Positions 14,453 through 28,500 of a stretch of DNA of 41,184 bases are shown one piece after another. The notes below the pieces were generated by a model, which had not been told where the DNA came from, did not search any database, and saw only the letters and a list, made by a program, of their open reading frames with translations. This stretch comes from Darksidea phi (Eukaryota > Ascomycota > Dothideomycetes > Pleosporales > Lentitheciaceae). Every line of letters begins with the position of its first letter. Position 1 is the stretch's first letter. The position numbers were made by a program, and so were the translations under genes. The stretch covers positions 1 through 41,184 of the forward strand of contig JASJFT010000310.1 of assembly GCA_030770425.1 (NCBI GenBank). The letters are read 5' to 3'.

Positions 14453-15104
14453 ATTTTAGATCTAGAATAGTCTTAATTTACTATAGAGCTTAAGAACCTC
14501 TATACTATAGAATAGCTTAATAGATATATTAAAGAGTAAATACTCTTTAAGAATATAAAAATAAGGTTCTTATCTATAAAAGAAGAGAATATCTTTAATT
14601 AAAAGAAAGAAGAGAAAAAGAATAATAGAGGCGTTCTTCTAATATCTAAACTCTTAGTTTAAGGTAGTCTAGTATATCTACTATCTATAATAGCTCTTAC
14701 TACTTATCTTACTCTAAGAGCTAAATCTTAAGCTTAATATATATATAAGATTTCTAATTATCTACTAGATTAATATAATAATAATACTTTATAAGTATAT
14801 AATTCTAATATTAATATAATAAATATTATATTAGAAAGAAGATAGTACTTAATATTATTAATATATAATACTATAAGAATAAGAGAAAGAGAAAGAAGTA
14901 GAGAAGAAGTAAATTTAGTCCTCTTTACCTATTATAGAGTCTTTACTATTATTATAAATCTAAGTATATTAAATAAATTTATTATTACTCTATTAAAAAT
15001 ATATCTATATTAGAATATTATATCTAATTCTCTAAAATACTATAAGAACCTTTAAGATTATCTATATAGTAATTAATTTTAAGAAGTAATATAGAAGGAA
15101 ATAG
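14453..15104 (+). mobile_element. Copia element D, part 2: integrase to reverse transcriptase linker
   Basis: This 652-bp piece lies between gypsy A and gypsy C. It continues element D from 591. If the inserts and one target duplication each are removed, a plus-strand frame at its end runs into part 3 and gives the start of a copia reverse transcriptase (a stretch like 'EAIWKEIDSY' spans the C insertion point). The rest has low complexity and is rich in Ser, Lys and Arg codons, as is usual for the poorly conserved linker between integrase and reverse transcriptase in copia polyproteins. Confidence 0.7.
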
Positions 15105-15535
15105 TATTATAAACTAAATATATATAATAGACTACTAGTAAATAGAACTAGTAGAGATCGAGTTAATTACTAGCTCTAATAAAGAATACGACGTAGACCT
15201 TATAATTAGAGAATAGAAAGTTATATAATAGATCTATACCTTAGTAAAGATAGATCTAAGGGTTACGTAATAGATTAGTAGATCTATTAGAATAGAGTTA
15301 TAGATTAGTAAATCTATAGATATAAAGCTATAGATTTAAGAAAACTAAATTAATATATAATAATTACGAATCTTCTAGATAATCTTTTCTCTATAGTTAA
15401 TTCGAATCTAGATTAATCCTTATCTATTAATATAATTAAATTATTATCTCTTTATTCTTACTTCTTCTTTCCTATCTTAAGTATAAACCCCTAAGTAAGG
15501 CTAAATAACCTATTAGGCCTAGACCCTACTTAATA
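15105..15535 (+). repeat. 5' LTR of gypsy C
   Basis: 431 bp, begins TATTATAAACTAAAT and ends CTTAATA. Undoing RIP gives TGTTA...TAACA. Its partner at 21652-22082 has the same length. Confidence 0.92.
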
Positions 15536-18500
15536 CCTTAACTATCTAGTCGGTAGAAATAGCTAACTAAAATAGTAGAAGAGGGAACCCGATAAAGCGG
15601 AGTAGTATAGCTACTAACTTAGGCTAAACCTTTAAAGGTAGAAAGTTATTAGAAATTTAGTTCTCTAAAAGATAGTATAACTATAGAAAACTTTAAAAGA
15701 GTTATTAAGAACTAGTATACGTTTAAGAAACAAGAGGATACGTTAGAAGTATAAATTATAATATTAATAGAAGAATTAAAGAGATATATAAGAAAGCTAT
15801 TAAAGTTAAAAGAATTAGAAAAGTTTAATAGAATATAATCTAAACTTAAAGGATTTTTAGCTAATATAGTAATCTATCTTAATCTTAATAAGGTATAACT
15901 ACCTGACGAGACCTTAAAAGTATTATTCGTAGTAGTATAGTTTATAGGAAGAGCTATCGCTTAGTTTAAAACCTATTTAAATAAAAGACTACGACTTAAT
16001 AAAATCTATTAGAGTAATAAAACTAGAGCTATTTTCTTAAGCTATAAGTACTTTAAGAATAAGTTATATATTATATTTAAAGATATTAACTTAAAGAGAC
16101 TAGTAGAATAGAAGATTATATATCTTAAGTAAACTAAATCTACTATTATATATACGTCCGAATTCGAATAACTTACTACTAAGATTTAATAGAAAGAAGT
16201 AGCTCTTATATTATACTACTATAAGGGACTAAAGAATAATATTTAATATAAGATAATTTAAATAGAGAGACTATAGACTATATAAGAGATAATTAAATAG
16301 GCTATTAGAATTAACGATAACCTCTATCTCTAGAATTAAGAAAAAAAGGGAAAGGTTAAATTCTATAAAAAGAAGAAAGAAGAAAAGTATTACGAACTAG
16401 AGCTAATAATTCTAGGGGCTAGCTTAAAGCCTAAAAAAGGAAGATAGAATTCTAAGAAATAAGAACTCTATAAAAAATAAGTATACTTTAAATATAAGAA
16501 GTAAGAATATCTAATAAAAAATTATAGATCTAGTTTAAGAAAAGAAAAATTCTAATATACTTAGTAGGGTAAAAGGGATAGAGTAGCTATAATATAAGAA
16601 TATAATACTATATATTAGATAACTTATATATACGACTAGTATAAAATATATTATAAAGCTAAGTTAAATACTAGCTATTAGCTATAGAAATAGTAGATAG
16701 CTACGACTTAGAAATCTTAAAGAAGAGTTTTATTCTCGCCGAAAGTATAAGAAGAAGTATCTAAGAAAAACTTATCTATAGAAAAGAAAGATTTTAATAA
16801 TACCTTAGATACGCTATTATAAATAGTTAATAATAGTAATAAGTCTTTAGAACTAGAAGAAGAAAACCTAGTTACGTTATATAAGAATACTAGATATTTA
16901 TAAATAATTCGACCCTTAAAGGAAAAAATAAGACTAGTACTAGAACTTAATATAACTTATACTTAAGTCTTAAGATTTATAAAGAAAACTATAATACCTA
17001 TAATAATATAAGAGATCTATAAGGAATAGTCTAGATTTTATCTAATATATCGACTATTTAAAGACTTTAAATAATAGGTTAAATAGAACCTTATTATTAT
17101 AGATCTTATACCTAATTAAAAGACTTAGAAAGAAATATAATATATTATAAAGATAGTTAATAAAGAATAACTATAATATATAATAATTAAAAGATAGATT
17201 CTCGTATAAATAACCTTTATAAAATATAATAATTAGAGATATAAGATTAATTTAGAGGATAACCTATAATATAAAATAAAATATCTAATATATTTTAAGA
17301 TTATATAAATCTTATATATATAAAAAGAATATAGACTCTATAAGAAAGTAAAGTAAAAGAATAACTACTATCTAGTAAAAGACTATAATAAAAGGATTAT
17401 CTAAGTAGTTATATTAGAAGTAGTATATAGATAGTAATAATCTAAGAATTAGTAATAAAAAGAATATATTAGAATTATACTAGAACTACTTCTACTATTA
17501 AACTATATTCTAGAAAGACTATAGTATAAATATCTAGAAAATAAATATCTAAAGTATATCTAGACTAAGATTAATACGAAATATTAGTCTAAGAAAATAA
17601 GAATTTAGAGAACTAAAGAATAGGACTATATCTATCTTTAAGAAATCTATTAAGGGAAAATAATTACTATCTTAATCGATAGTAGAGCTATACGAAACTT
17701 TATTAGTAAGAATTTCGTCTAATAAAGAAAGATTCCTTAATAAAAGAAATAATACCCTAGTATTATATATACTATTAAAGGAGAACCCTTTAATAAATCT
17801 ATAATATATAAAACTAAAGATAAGCTTATCCTATATAACTAGAAAAAGGAAAATAAAATACTTAATATAATAGAAATATTAGAAGACTAGGATATAATTT
17901 TAGAAATATCTTAGCTATAAGAAGCTAATCTATATATTTAATAGTTAAATCGATAAGTAATATTTCTATAGGAAAGGGCTAATATAACTAAAGAAGATTA
18001 TAATATTCTAGAACGCTATAGGGAATAGAAAGAATTATTTTAAGAATCTAAGAAAAGTCTACTCTAGTATTAGTCTTAGAACTATATAATCCTACTATAG
18101 GAAGGAAAGACTCTAGGATTTAGACTAATCTATAAGTTAATAGAAAATAAGAAGGTTATTATAATAAAATACCTTAAGGAGAACCTTATAAAAAGATATA
18201 TTTAATACTTAAATTTATTTATAGAATACCTAGTTCTCTTTATACCTAAAAAGGGTACTATAGAACTATAATTATATATCGATTACTAAATATTTAATAA
18301 TATTATAATTAAGAATTAATATCCTCTACCCTTAATATCGAAAATATAAGATTAATTAAGAAAAGCTAAATAGTTTATACGATTAGATATCTAAAATATA
18401 TACTACTAAATCCGAATTAAGAAAGATAAAGAATAGAAAATAACTTTCCGAATAAAGAAAGAACTATATAAGTACTAAGTAATACCTTTTAAACTTACTA

Positions 18501-21500
18501 ATATACCTATAATATTCTAAAAATAGATTAATAATATTTTATAAAACTACTTTAACTAGTTTATAATAGTATACCTTAATAATATTCTAATTTATTCCGA
18601 AATAGAAAAGGAATATAAAGAATATATAAAGAAGGTTCTATAAATACTTAAGAAAGTATAACTATATCTTTATCTATAAAAATATAAATTCTATATATAA
18701 GAAATAGAGTTTTTAGAATTTATTATTAGACTAGGAGAAATTAAAGTAGATCTAAAATAAATTAAGAAAATTAAAGAATAGTTTATATCTAAGAATCTTA
18801 AGGAGTTATAATTATTTCTAGAATTCTATAACTTCTATTAAAAGCTAATACTATAATAGAGTATAATAACGGTACCCCTTATATAGCTTACTAAAAAGAA
18901 TTAGCCTTTTAAATAGAAAGAGGAGTACTAATAAGCTTTTAAAAAGATTAAAGAATAATTTATTAAAGAACTTATAATTAAAATATATAATCCTAAAGAA
19001 CTATTAATTATTAAGATAGATATATTAGACTATATAATAGGAGTAGTACTACTATAAAAAGATAATAAAAATAACCTTCGACTAGTATATTACTTCTTAT
19101 AAAAGATATTATTAGCTAAACTTAACTACGATATTTATAATAAAGAGTTACTAATAATTATTAAAGTTTTAAAGAAATAGAGATCTAATTTATAAGAATC
19201 TAAATACTCTATTATAATCTATATAGACTATAAGAATCTAATAAGATTCTTAATAAATAAATCTTTAATTAAAAGATAGATATAATAGATATAAACCCTC
19301 GTAATCTATAATATTAAGATTATATATATTAAAGGATTAGAAAATAAACGAGTAGATATACTTAGTAGGAGACCTAACTACTAAGAAATAGAGAAATCTA
19401 GCGCGGTAATCCTTAAACTATAGTTAAATAGAATAATTACCTATAACTATCTAAAGCTAGTAGGAATATAAGAAATAATACTCGAACTAGAAGAGAATAA
19501 ATAGACCTAATAGATCTATATAGCTACTATAGAAGCTATAGACAAATAGAATAAAATCTAAGAAGTAATTTAAGAAAAGGATAAAATTATCTATATATTC
19601 TAAAAAGTCTATATTTCTAAAATAATATAAAAAGAATTTATTAGATAATACTATAAAGTACTAGTATATAAATACTAAGGAGTAGAAAAAACTCTTAAAT
19701 AACTAATAAGAACGTATTATTTTCTATATACTAGATAACTAGTTATATAAGTTCTTTCGGAATATATAAATTACTACTATAATAAGTATACTAGATATAT
19801 ATCCTATAGAATATTATAATTAATAGAAAATATAGAAGAATTATAAAAGATTATAACTATAGACTTTATTACGTAATTACTACGTTTTAAGGAACTAATA
19901 ATAGAAGTATCCTATAATACTATACTAGTAATAGTAGATAAGTTTATAAAGTATACTTACTTTATCCTATATATAAATAAAGAAAATATAGTAAAGTAAC
20001 TTATCTATACCTTACTAAGATATATATTTAGTAAATATAAAATACTAGATAAAATTATCTTAGATAGAGATATTAAGTTTATAATAAAGTTTTAATAAAC
20101 CCTTATAACTAAACTAGAAACTAAATATAGTATATTAACTATATACTATTCGTAGATAGACGGACTAATAGAATAAATAAATTAAATAGTAGAATAATAC
20201 CTTAGATATTATCTAAACTACTACTAGAATAATTAGATTATACTTTTATCTATAGTATAATTTATATATAATAGTTTATAATATAGTATAATAAAGATAA
20301 TACCTTTCTTTATAAACTATAGAATCGAATTAAAAATATATAAGGAATCTAGGTAACTTTAATCTTATAGCTAGAATAGGAAAGAAATAGTAAAAATTAT
20401 TCTATAAATATACTAATAACTTAAAGAAGATATAGAATTCCTTTAAAATAAAATAAGTAAGTACTATAATAAGAAATAAAAGAAAGTACTAGCTTTTAAA
20501 GAGGGAGAAAAGGTATAGTTACTATAGAAGAATATTAAGAGTAAGTAATCTAATAGTAAACTAGACTATACTAAGATTAGACCTTATAAAATTAAGAAAT
20601 AAGTCTTATTTATAAACTACTAACTAAGATTACTCTTATAAATAAAAATCTATCCTATATTCTATATAAGCCTACTAGAAAGAGTATTATAAAATACTAG
20701 ACTAGTAGTATATAAAGTAGATATATATAGAGAAGATAATAAGAAATAAAAAGTAGAAGAAATCCTAGATAATAATATTAGAAATAGAAAAAACTACTAT
20801 TTAATCTAATAGTAGAGGATAGATAGAAAAGAAAATCTATAGAAACGAATCTAGAAATTTAAAGATAATCTTAATTATTCTAAGAAGCTTACGAAGTATT
20901 AAAACTATAATTCTAAAAAAAATCTAAAGATAAGGTAAATTTATCTTATAATAAGTTAAGAAAGTTAATACTATCTATAATAAAATAAGAGATATTTAAT
21001 AAACTAAAAAGAATAATATTATCTATAATACTATAAGTAACGTTTAAAGTAATTAGAGAGGTCTCTAAATCCTTCTACTATTCTAACTACTAAAGCTCTA
21101 CCTTCTCTTTATCTAGCTTAGCTTCTAGTACCTAGGATTATACTACTAACTTCTTATATAGAACTACTCTTTACTTTTTTAAATAATATACTTATATATA
21201 GGCCTCTACTAGTTTATTAAAAAGCTCGTTCTAAGCCCTTTAAGTCTCCTTTAGTTACTATTAAAGTTTCTCTTCTATATAGTCGATAGATCTTACTAAT
21301 AGTAATAAGTCCTAATATATAAGTTTTATTAATTAATATAAATAAATCTTCTAATAGTAAGATACTAGATATATAATAGAAATCTTATATATTAGTATAA
21401 ATATATACCTCGTAGTACCTACTATTCTTAAATAAAGTAATATATAATATTTCTAGCTATAAGTAATAATTATAAGAAAATATCTTAGAACTATAATAAA

Positions 21501-21651
21501 GAATTTTATTAATAAGTATAATACGTTCTCGAGTTTTACGCGATATTATAATAGATAATAATAATCTCTTAAGATAGGGCCCTAATACTAATATAGTCGA
21601 ATACTAGATTTAGAATAACCTCTAAGTCGAAGGTTTAGAAAGAAGAGATAG

Positions 21652-22082
21652 TATTACGAATTAAATATATATAATAGACTACTAGTAAATAGAACTAGTA
21701 GAGATTAAGCTAATTATTAGCTTTAATAAAGAATATAATATAAACCTTATAATTAAAGAATAAGAAGTTATATAATAGATTTATATCTTAATAAAGATAG
21801 ATCTAAGGATTACGTAATAGATTAGTAAATCTATTAAAATAAAGCTATAGATTAGTAAATCTATAGATATAGAGCTATAGATCTAAGAAAACTAAATTAA
21901 TATATAATAATTACGAATCTTCTAAATAGTCTTTTCTCTATAGTTAATTTAAATTTAGATTAATTCTTATTTATTAATATAATTAAATTATTATCTCTTT
22001 ATTCTTACTCCTTCTTTTCTATCTCGAGTATAAACTCCTAAGCGAGGCTAAATAACCTATTAAACCCGGACCCCGCTTAATA
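21652..22082 (+). repeat. 3' LTR of gypsy C
   Basis: 431 bp, begins TATTACGAATTAAAT, ends CTTAATA, and is followed by the target duplication AATAG at 22083-22087. Confidence 0.92.
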
Positions 22083-22087
22083 AATAG

Positions 22088-24469
22088 ATAGTTACTAGAA
22101 AAAAGGATATTTTAAGCTTATAAAAGTAATACTATATATAATAAATATAGAGATCCTACCTTTTATATAGGTATTTATCTATAAGTTTAATAAGAATAGC
22201 TTCTTTAATAAAATAAAGACTATACTAGTTATATAAGGAGATCTATAAACTTAATAGAATAATATATATACTACTATATTAGCTACTAAAATCTTTAGAG
22301 CTCTAATAGCTCTAGCTACTTGATTTAAACTACTTATATATTAATATAATACTATAAATACTTTTCTAAATACTAAAATTTCTTAACGACTATATTATAA
22401 TACTTCTAAAGGATTCTTAAAGAGATATAAATTACTATTACTACTATATCGAGTACTATATAGACTAAAGAAAGTACTATTACTTTAGTATTAAGATCTA
22501 TCTATAACCCTTATTTAACTAAGGCTAAGAAGGATACTAAATATACTATATCTATATAGTAATAAAAGTCTTATTATCTTTTTCTATATAGATAATATTA
22601 TAATCTTAGTTTATCTAAGAAATAAGACTATTTATAAGAAGTCTAAGAAAAGACTATTAAAATACTATAAGCTTCGTTTAATAGGTTAACTTAACTAGTT
22701 CCTTAGTATATATATACTACGAGATATAAAGTAAAACTATATATAGCTTATTTAAGACTTATTTATTAATAAGATTACTATAAAGTTTAACCTTAAAGAA
22801 GACTTAAATAGCTTTTCTTAAATACTAATAGCTAAAATCTACCTTAAACTATTTATCGGACTAGTAGAAGAATTAGTTATTAAAATATATTAATAACTAG
22901 TCGGATTAATAGTCTATATTATAGTAATTATAAAAACTAATATCTTAAAAACTTATTTAACCCTTTCTATATACCTAATAAGGGCTAGCCCTTAGTATAT
23001 TAATACTACCTATTATACTTAGAGATTTATTATAGAAATTTAATATCTAGTAATAAAAGCTTTAGCTTATATATCTACTTATTAAGTCTTTTTTATAAAT
23101 AGAGAATAAGAATTAGGTACTAAATCTATATTTTATAGTATATTAGATATATTATTTACTAATAATCCGATTATAAGAATAAACTTAGATAGATTTCTCT
23201 TTAAGCTATTTAGTATACCTATTAACTAGAAGATAATAAAGTAATAAATAGTTTTTAAATTAACTACTAAAGCTAAACTATACTTACTCTTACGAATAGT
23301 ATCTAATATAATCTAGTAGAATAACCTATTCGAATAACTAAGCTTTAAGACTAATATTAAACTAGTTATCTATTATAATAATACTTAAATAGTTAGGATA
23401 ATTACTAAAGCTACTAAAAAGCTTTAATCTAAGCTTAAATATATCGATATTTATTAGCTATAATTTCGATAATTAGTAGAGTAGGAAGAAATAATTATTA
23501 AATAGATTCCTACTACTAAAATACTAGCTAATAGGCTAACTAAAATACTCCTAAGGTAGAAGTACGAAGCTTTTACTTATTAACTTAGTCTAGAAGATAT
23601 CTCTAAGTAGTTATACTCTTACCTTAATTAGTATAAGACTAATTAGCTAGTTAGTAATAATCCTAAGTAGGCTTAAGTAGGATAACTTTTATCTAGTCTA
23701 CTACTAGAATAGACTTCTATCCTATCTAGTTACTTCGCTTTAATCTAGTTTAGTACTAAGGTAGGCTTTAATCCTAAGTAGCTATTTACTACTACCCCTT
23801 TTAAGTACCTTATTTTATTCTATTTACGCGTCTATCTTATTCTATTTACTTATCTATTTATCTTTCTAAGAGGCCTATATATTCTAATATACTCTTTTAA
23901 AGCTTCTTTAAAGTAATATATCTATTTCTTTTAACTAATAAATCTTAATAAAAATAAGGATAGTATAGTAGGTTTAACTTCTATACTAATACCTTTAGAT
24001 ATTTTATATATTATATAAATCTTAAATACCTTCGAGTATTTTATATATTTTTAAACTATCGTTATAAATTAATTTATAGAGTAGCTCCTCTAAATATAAA
24101 GATAGACTATATAATAAGTAGGTTCTTATTTTTCTTTTTATCTAGAGTCGTTTCCTATATAAAGTAATTATCTTTTTACTTTCTTTTTAATTATTACTTC
24201 TAATTCGCTAGAACTAGGGGGGTAGAGGAGTATTAAATAAACCCTCTTCTAATTACTTATACTCTTTTTACTAATCTTCTTATTAATTCTTAATATTTTA
24301 TATCCTTTTATTATTCTTTTAGAATAGGGGGGTATATTAGACTAGCTTATATACTAGATTAGCTTATATAACTACTTCTAGCTACTACGCCGTATTCTAT
24401 TCTATATAAGCTATTCTTATATAGAGCTATTATAATTAACTATAGTTCTTACTTCTTTTTCTTATAATA
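22088..24469 (+). mobile_element. Copia element D, part 3: reverse transcriptase, RNase H and 3' LTR
   Basis: Plus-strand translation gives a Ty1/copia reverse transcriptase. There is a 'VFTYKFDKNGF...KARLVVRGD'-like start near 22165-22245, 'FRALIALAT' near 22290-22325, 'LYRLKKVLLL' near 22460, and the copia 'YVDD' box (now YIDN) near 22585-22600. RNase H ends near 23490-23600 with a 'WIPTT-MLA--LTK-L'-like motif. Then follows untranslated sequence, a G-run likely to be the polypurine tract (24321-24334), and a short LTR. Order IN-RT-RH across the three parts identifies copia. The element ends inside element E. Confidence 0.85.
24335..24469 (+). repeat. Probable 3' LTR of copia D
   Basis: It starts TATTAGACTAGC (TGTTGGAC-like before RIP) right after the G-rich tract and ends CTTATAATA (CTTACAACA-like), as is common for fungal copia LTRs. 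About 135 bp. The 5' partner lies outside the window, so the borders rest on termini alone and on the resumption of element E at 24470. Confidence 0.55.
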
Positions 24470-25328
24470 ATTTACCTTAATTTCTTACTATAATATTAAT
24501 ATATATATAAGGAAATCCTTCTACTTTTTATATACTAAGCTAATTTAGTATCTTCTTAAATTCGTTATATTATAATAGTAGTACCTCTTTAAATTTATAA
24601 AGAACGTATAATATCTCTAGAATCTTATTATTATACTTAAAGTTATCTAGTATCCTTATATATATATATTTCTTAAGCTTTATATTAAAAAAGATTATTA
24701 GAATATTATATTACTTTAACTTTAAACTAAACTAATTAGTAATTATAAGTAAAGTATAAAATAAGTAAGTAGCTAGTATAGTAGTATAGATATTATTATA
24801 TAACTATTATAAGTCGCCTTAAATTATAATCTAGGTCTTAAATTTTAAGAAATAGCTATTTATATTAATTTTATAGGTAAATATTTATATTAGTAGTAGT
24901 ATCTTTATATTAGTATTAGTAGCTTAAAGTAAGATCTTTATAAAGTATTCTTTTACTTATACTAAATAATATTCTATATTAATAATAGCTCGAAACTAAT
25001 TACTATATAGATAGCTACTTAGCTACTAAAAGTTCTTTAGGAGCTTAGATAATTATAACTAGTAAACTTTATATTCTAGATTCTATCTTATCGTTATAAT
25101 AAAGCTATATAGATAGTTATATATAGTATTATTAGTATTTATATAGAATAGTAGATATATTTAATAATATAGATTATATAAGTAAGCTAATTATATTAAA
25201 TATTCTTCTAGAATAATATTAGACTTATTAAGATTAAGATTTCGTCTTCTTAGAGTATTATTTCTAGTTTAATTAGGGCTATACCTAGGTATCTCTATTA
25301 TACTAAGTTCTTATAATAAGTTTATTAA
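24470..25328 (-). mobile_element. Copia element E, part 2: reverse transcriptase N-terminal part
   Basis: The minus strand, read through stops, gives a copia-type reverse transcriptase segment. Examples are 'VLYKFKEVLLLQYNEFKKIL' and 'KVEGFPYIYIN' near 24500-24610, equivalent to the 'ALYGLKQ-PR-WY' block of the family. The segment is cut short at 24470, just before where the YVDD box should follow, by the end of copia D. On the other side it is cut at 25328 by gypsy A2 and resumes at 31742. The first half (about 24,800-25,328) is poorly conserved. Confidence 0.75.
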
Positions 25329-25505
25329 TATTATAATACTAATCCGTAATTATTTATACCTATTATATATTATATCTATAGTTATAATACTTTCTTTACT
25401 AGATCTTACTATATTAGGTATATATAGCCTCTATTTATTCTAGTATTAGTCCTTTATAGTATAACTTATATTCTACCTTAATTTTAGTATATCTATATTA
25501 TAATA
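25329..25505 (+). repeat. 5' LTR of gypsy A2
   Basis: 177 bp, TATTATAATACTAA...TATTATAATA, aligned to the other three LTRs of the family. Confidence 0.92.
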
Positions 25506-28500
25506 GTTTATACTATTCTCTCTTTTAATTCTATTATTAGAGTAAAACGCTCCTTTAATAGTCTAATCGACTATCTTAAATCTAGAAGATATTAAGTTAG
25601 ACCTAAGATCTACGCTATATCTAGAATACTAAGAATATTTAAAATACTAAGAATACTAAGAATACTATAGCTATCGAAGACTAGTAATACTAGTAGAATA
25701 AGTAACTTACTATTATAATTAATTAGATTCCTATACTAGTCTCTCTTATTTAAATAGAAGACGTAATAAGCGACCCTACTATATTAATTATACTAGAAAA
25801 TAAGAAATCTATTTTCTTAACTCGTTATTATATTAAAGCTATACTAAATATCCTAGATATAAGAGTATAATATCGTATTTTCTCTCTTATTATAGATCTT
25901 AAAGAAGTATACTAAGTTATCTAGTAGCTCTAGAACGAAGTTAATATTCTATATACCTAAATCTCTATCTATATCTCTTATTATTATCTTACTATAGACT
26001 CTAATAAATTTAATAGAGCTAATAAGTTCGTAAATAAGTACTAAACTAAGTATAAAAACTAGAAATATAGTATCTATAGTATCTATACTATAGATAGAAT
26101 AATCTTTAATATAGAATTTAAATATATTTAATATATCTCTAGTCTTATATCTAGTAATATACTTAATATCTACTATAATTAATTTAATACTATATAGTCT
26201 AACCTAGATAATCTAATTAAATAGAAATAGTAAACTACTATTAATTTATAAAAGATTCTTAATATCTACTATATTACCTCTAATAAATAAATTAAGATAA
26301 GTACTATATTTAATAAAGTTATTATAGATAGTCGACTATTTCTAGACTTCTAAGTTAAATTCTATAAATAGACTACTAAAGTAGAGAAAACTAATATAAA
26401 AAAAGTCTAAGCTCTATATATTAAAGTCTCTACTATACTAAATACTATAACTATTCTTTAAGAAAAATAACTAAATTATATAGACTATAAGAAATAGATA
26501 AAGCTCTTTATATAAATCTAAAAAAGAAAATAAGTAGAAGAATATATTAAGAGTATATATACTAGCTTCTATTTAAATAATAACTAACTAAGTAATACCC
26601 TCTAATTAGTCTTTATATCTATATTTTCTTCTCTAATAATAGTTCTAATCTATATTAGTAACTTTATAATTTTAAATATAATATATACCCTATATACCTC
26701 TTATAAAGAATATAAGACTATTAATACCTACTTCTATTATAGTAAACTGGGCTACTATAAGAATATATACCTTAAAAAGAAGAAAAATAATAAGCGATTT
26801 AGTAGAGTCTAGGGCTAAGGATAAGCTATATAATAAATATCTTAGAACTAATAAGTAATATATATCTAGTCTTAATACTTTTAATACTAGTAGGTCTAGA
26901 ACTAATATATATAATCTTAGTATAGCCGCCCCTAGTTCTAATATAATAACTAGAATATTAATAACTAATCCTCCTACTAATATATATTTAATAATTCCTT
27001 CTTTAACTACGTTATAGATTAATCTTAAAAATATATTAGAACTAAAACTTTTATATCTAAGACTAAAGCCCCTCGTATTAATATACTAGTTAACTTAGTA
27101 TTACCCTTTATAAGTACTTCTTATATTAATAACTTAAAAAATATATAATCTTTAGTTATTATTATAACTAAAGATTAAATAGAAAAGAATTATTAGATAA
27201 GTAACTATACTAGATTCAGACTATTCTAAGTAAAAAGGCCCCCCTTTAACTTAGATCTATAAATAGTAAATTATTATTTATTTATACTTCTTTTCTACTT
27301 ATATATACTACTATTAATATATAAAGTCTTATTAATAATAGATACTTAGCTATTATCTTTCTTAACTAAATCTTTACTTAAAAATATACTATTAATATCT
27401 ATACTATACCCTTTCTAAAGAAGCTCTTACTAGTCGATAGCTATACTAGTAATATACTTATCTAATACGTTATCTTATCTATATAGGTTAAAAACTATTA
27501 TAAAAACTACTTACTATATATTATTAATCTAGTCTAAAATACTTCTATTATTCTTAATCTTTCTTAGCTTTAGAAATATAACCTATTTATTAATTAGATA
27601 TTAATAATAGTTAATATAGATTCTTAATACTATTAGAAATACTACTACTATAAAACTAAGGTTATATAAGTAACTTTCTTAGCTATCCTCTCTAGTAAAA
27701 ATATAACTAAACTATTATATCTTAAGCTACGTACTAATATAATAAATTATTAACTATCTTTATATATTAAGAATATTAATAAGTATAATTTCTACTAATT
27801 AAATAGAGAGACTTTAATAGATCTACCCCCTAAATTTATACTAGGCTATCTCTACTATAGGATAAGAAACTTAAATACTAAATATAGAAAAATTCTAGAA
27901 TATTAAGTAATTATAGTATAAAATTATACTATAACTAAACCGTTTCTAGCTATATAAGTAGATAGATACTAAGTTAACTTAAAGAAATCTAAGAAAGAAC
28001 TACTACTACTACTTAATATCTTTCTATTAACTAAACTAAATTATAAATCTTTTAATTTCTCTAATATTTGTCTTATACGAGCTATAACCTTTATATAATT
28101 TTATAAATAATCTAATATAAAAGCTATCTATATTATATAAGACGAGCTAGACTAAGTACTTAAAATATTATTAAAAAATAAAGGAGATTAAATTCTAAAT
28201 CTTACTAAAGAAGAATTTAAAGATATTCTAGATAGTAAAATTATAACTAATCTCTTAAATAAGTTTCTACTATAGTTTTATAAATTTCTTACTAATTATA
28301 AATATATCCTATACCTTTAAGGTATTAAAGAATTAAATATTAATAAGTTTCTAGTAGAAAAACTACCTCTATTTAATAACGAGCTAAAAAAGAAACTTCT
28401 AGAGTAGCTAAGAGATATAGTAACTAGATTCCTCCTAAGAAAAGTAGATAAACTTCTATTAAGACGAGTATAGAATTATAAGATTAATATTATCCTAAAT

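Larger units (their letters stand above)
15105..22082 (+). mobile_element. Ty3/gypsy retrotransposon C with chromodomain (chromovirus)
   Basis: The element is 6978 bp with two 431-bp LTRs and the perfect target duplication AATAG (15100-15104, 22083-22087), inserted in copia D. Plus-strand translation through stops gives a gag zinc knuckle (CFKC-KQGHL-KNC pattern) near 16484-16530. The reverse transcriptase has 'ELYKYQVMPFKLTN' and a YLDD box (now YLNN) near 18460-18600. RNase H lies near 19000-19060, and an integrase core ('VDRF-KYTYFI', 'QTDG') near 19900-20290. A C-terminal chromodomain, YLI-W-G...EN-WE-type, lies near 20760-20910. A purine-rich tract precedes the 3' LTR at 21637-21651. The chromodomain places it among chromoviruses, whose integrases are known to target heterochromatin. 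Confidence 0.92.

Noticed and set aside
14920..15000. Zinc-knuckle-like pattern suggesting a separate gag gene
   Set aside because: The pattern needs several assumed RIP reversals. The piece is better explained as the linker of copia D, because it joins an integrase end at 591 to a reverse transcriptase start at 22088 once the insertions are removed.
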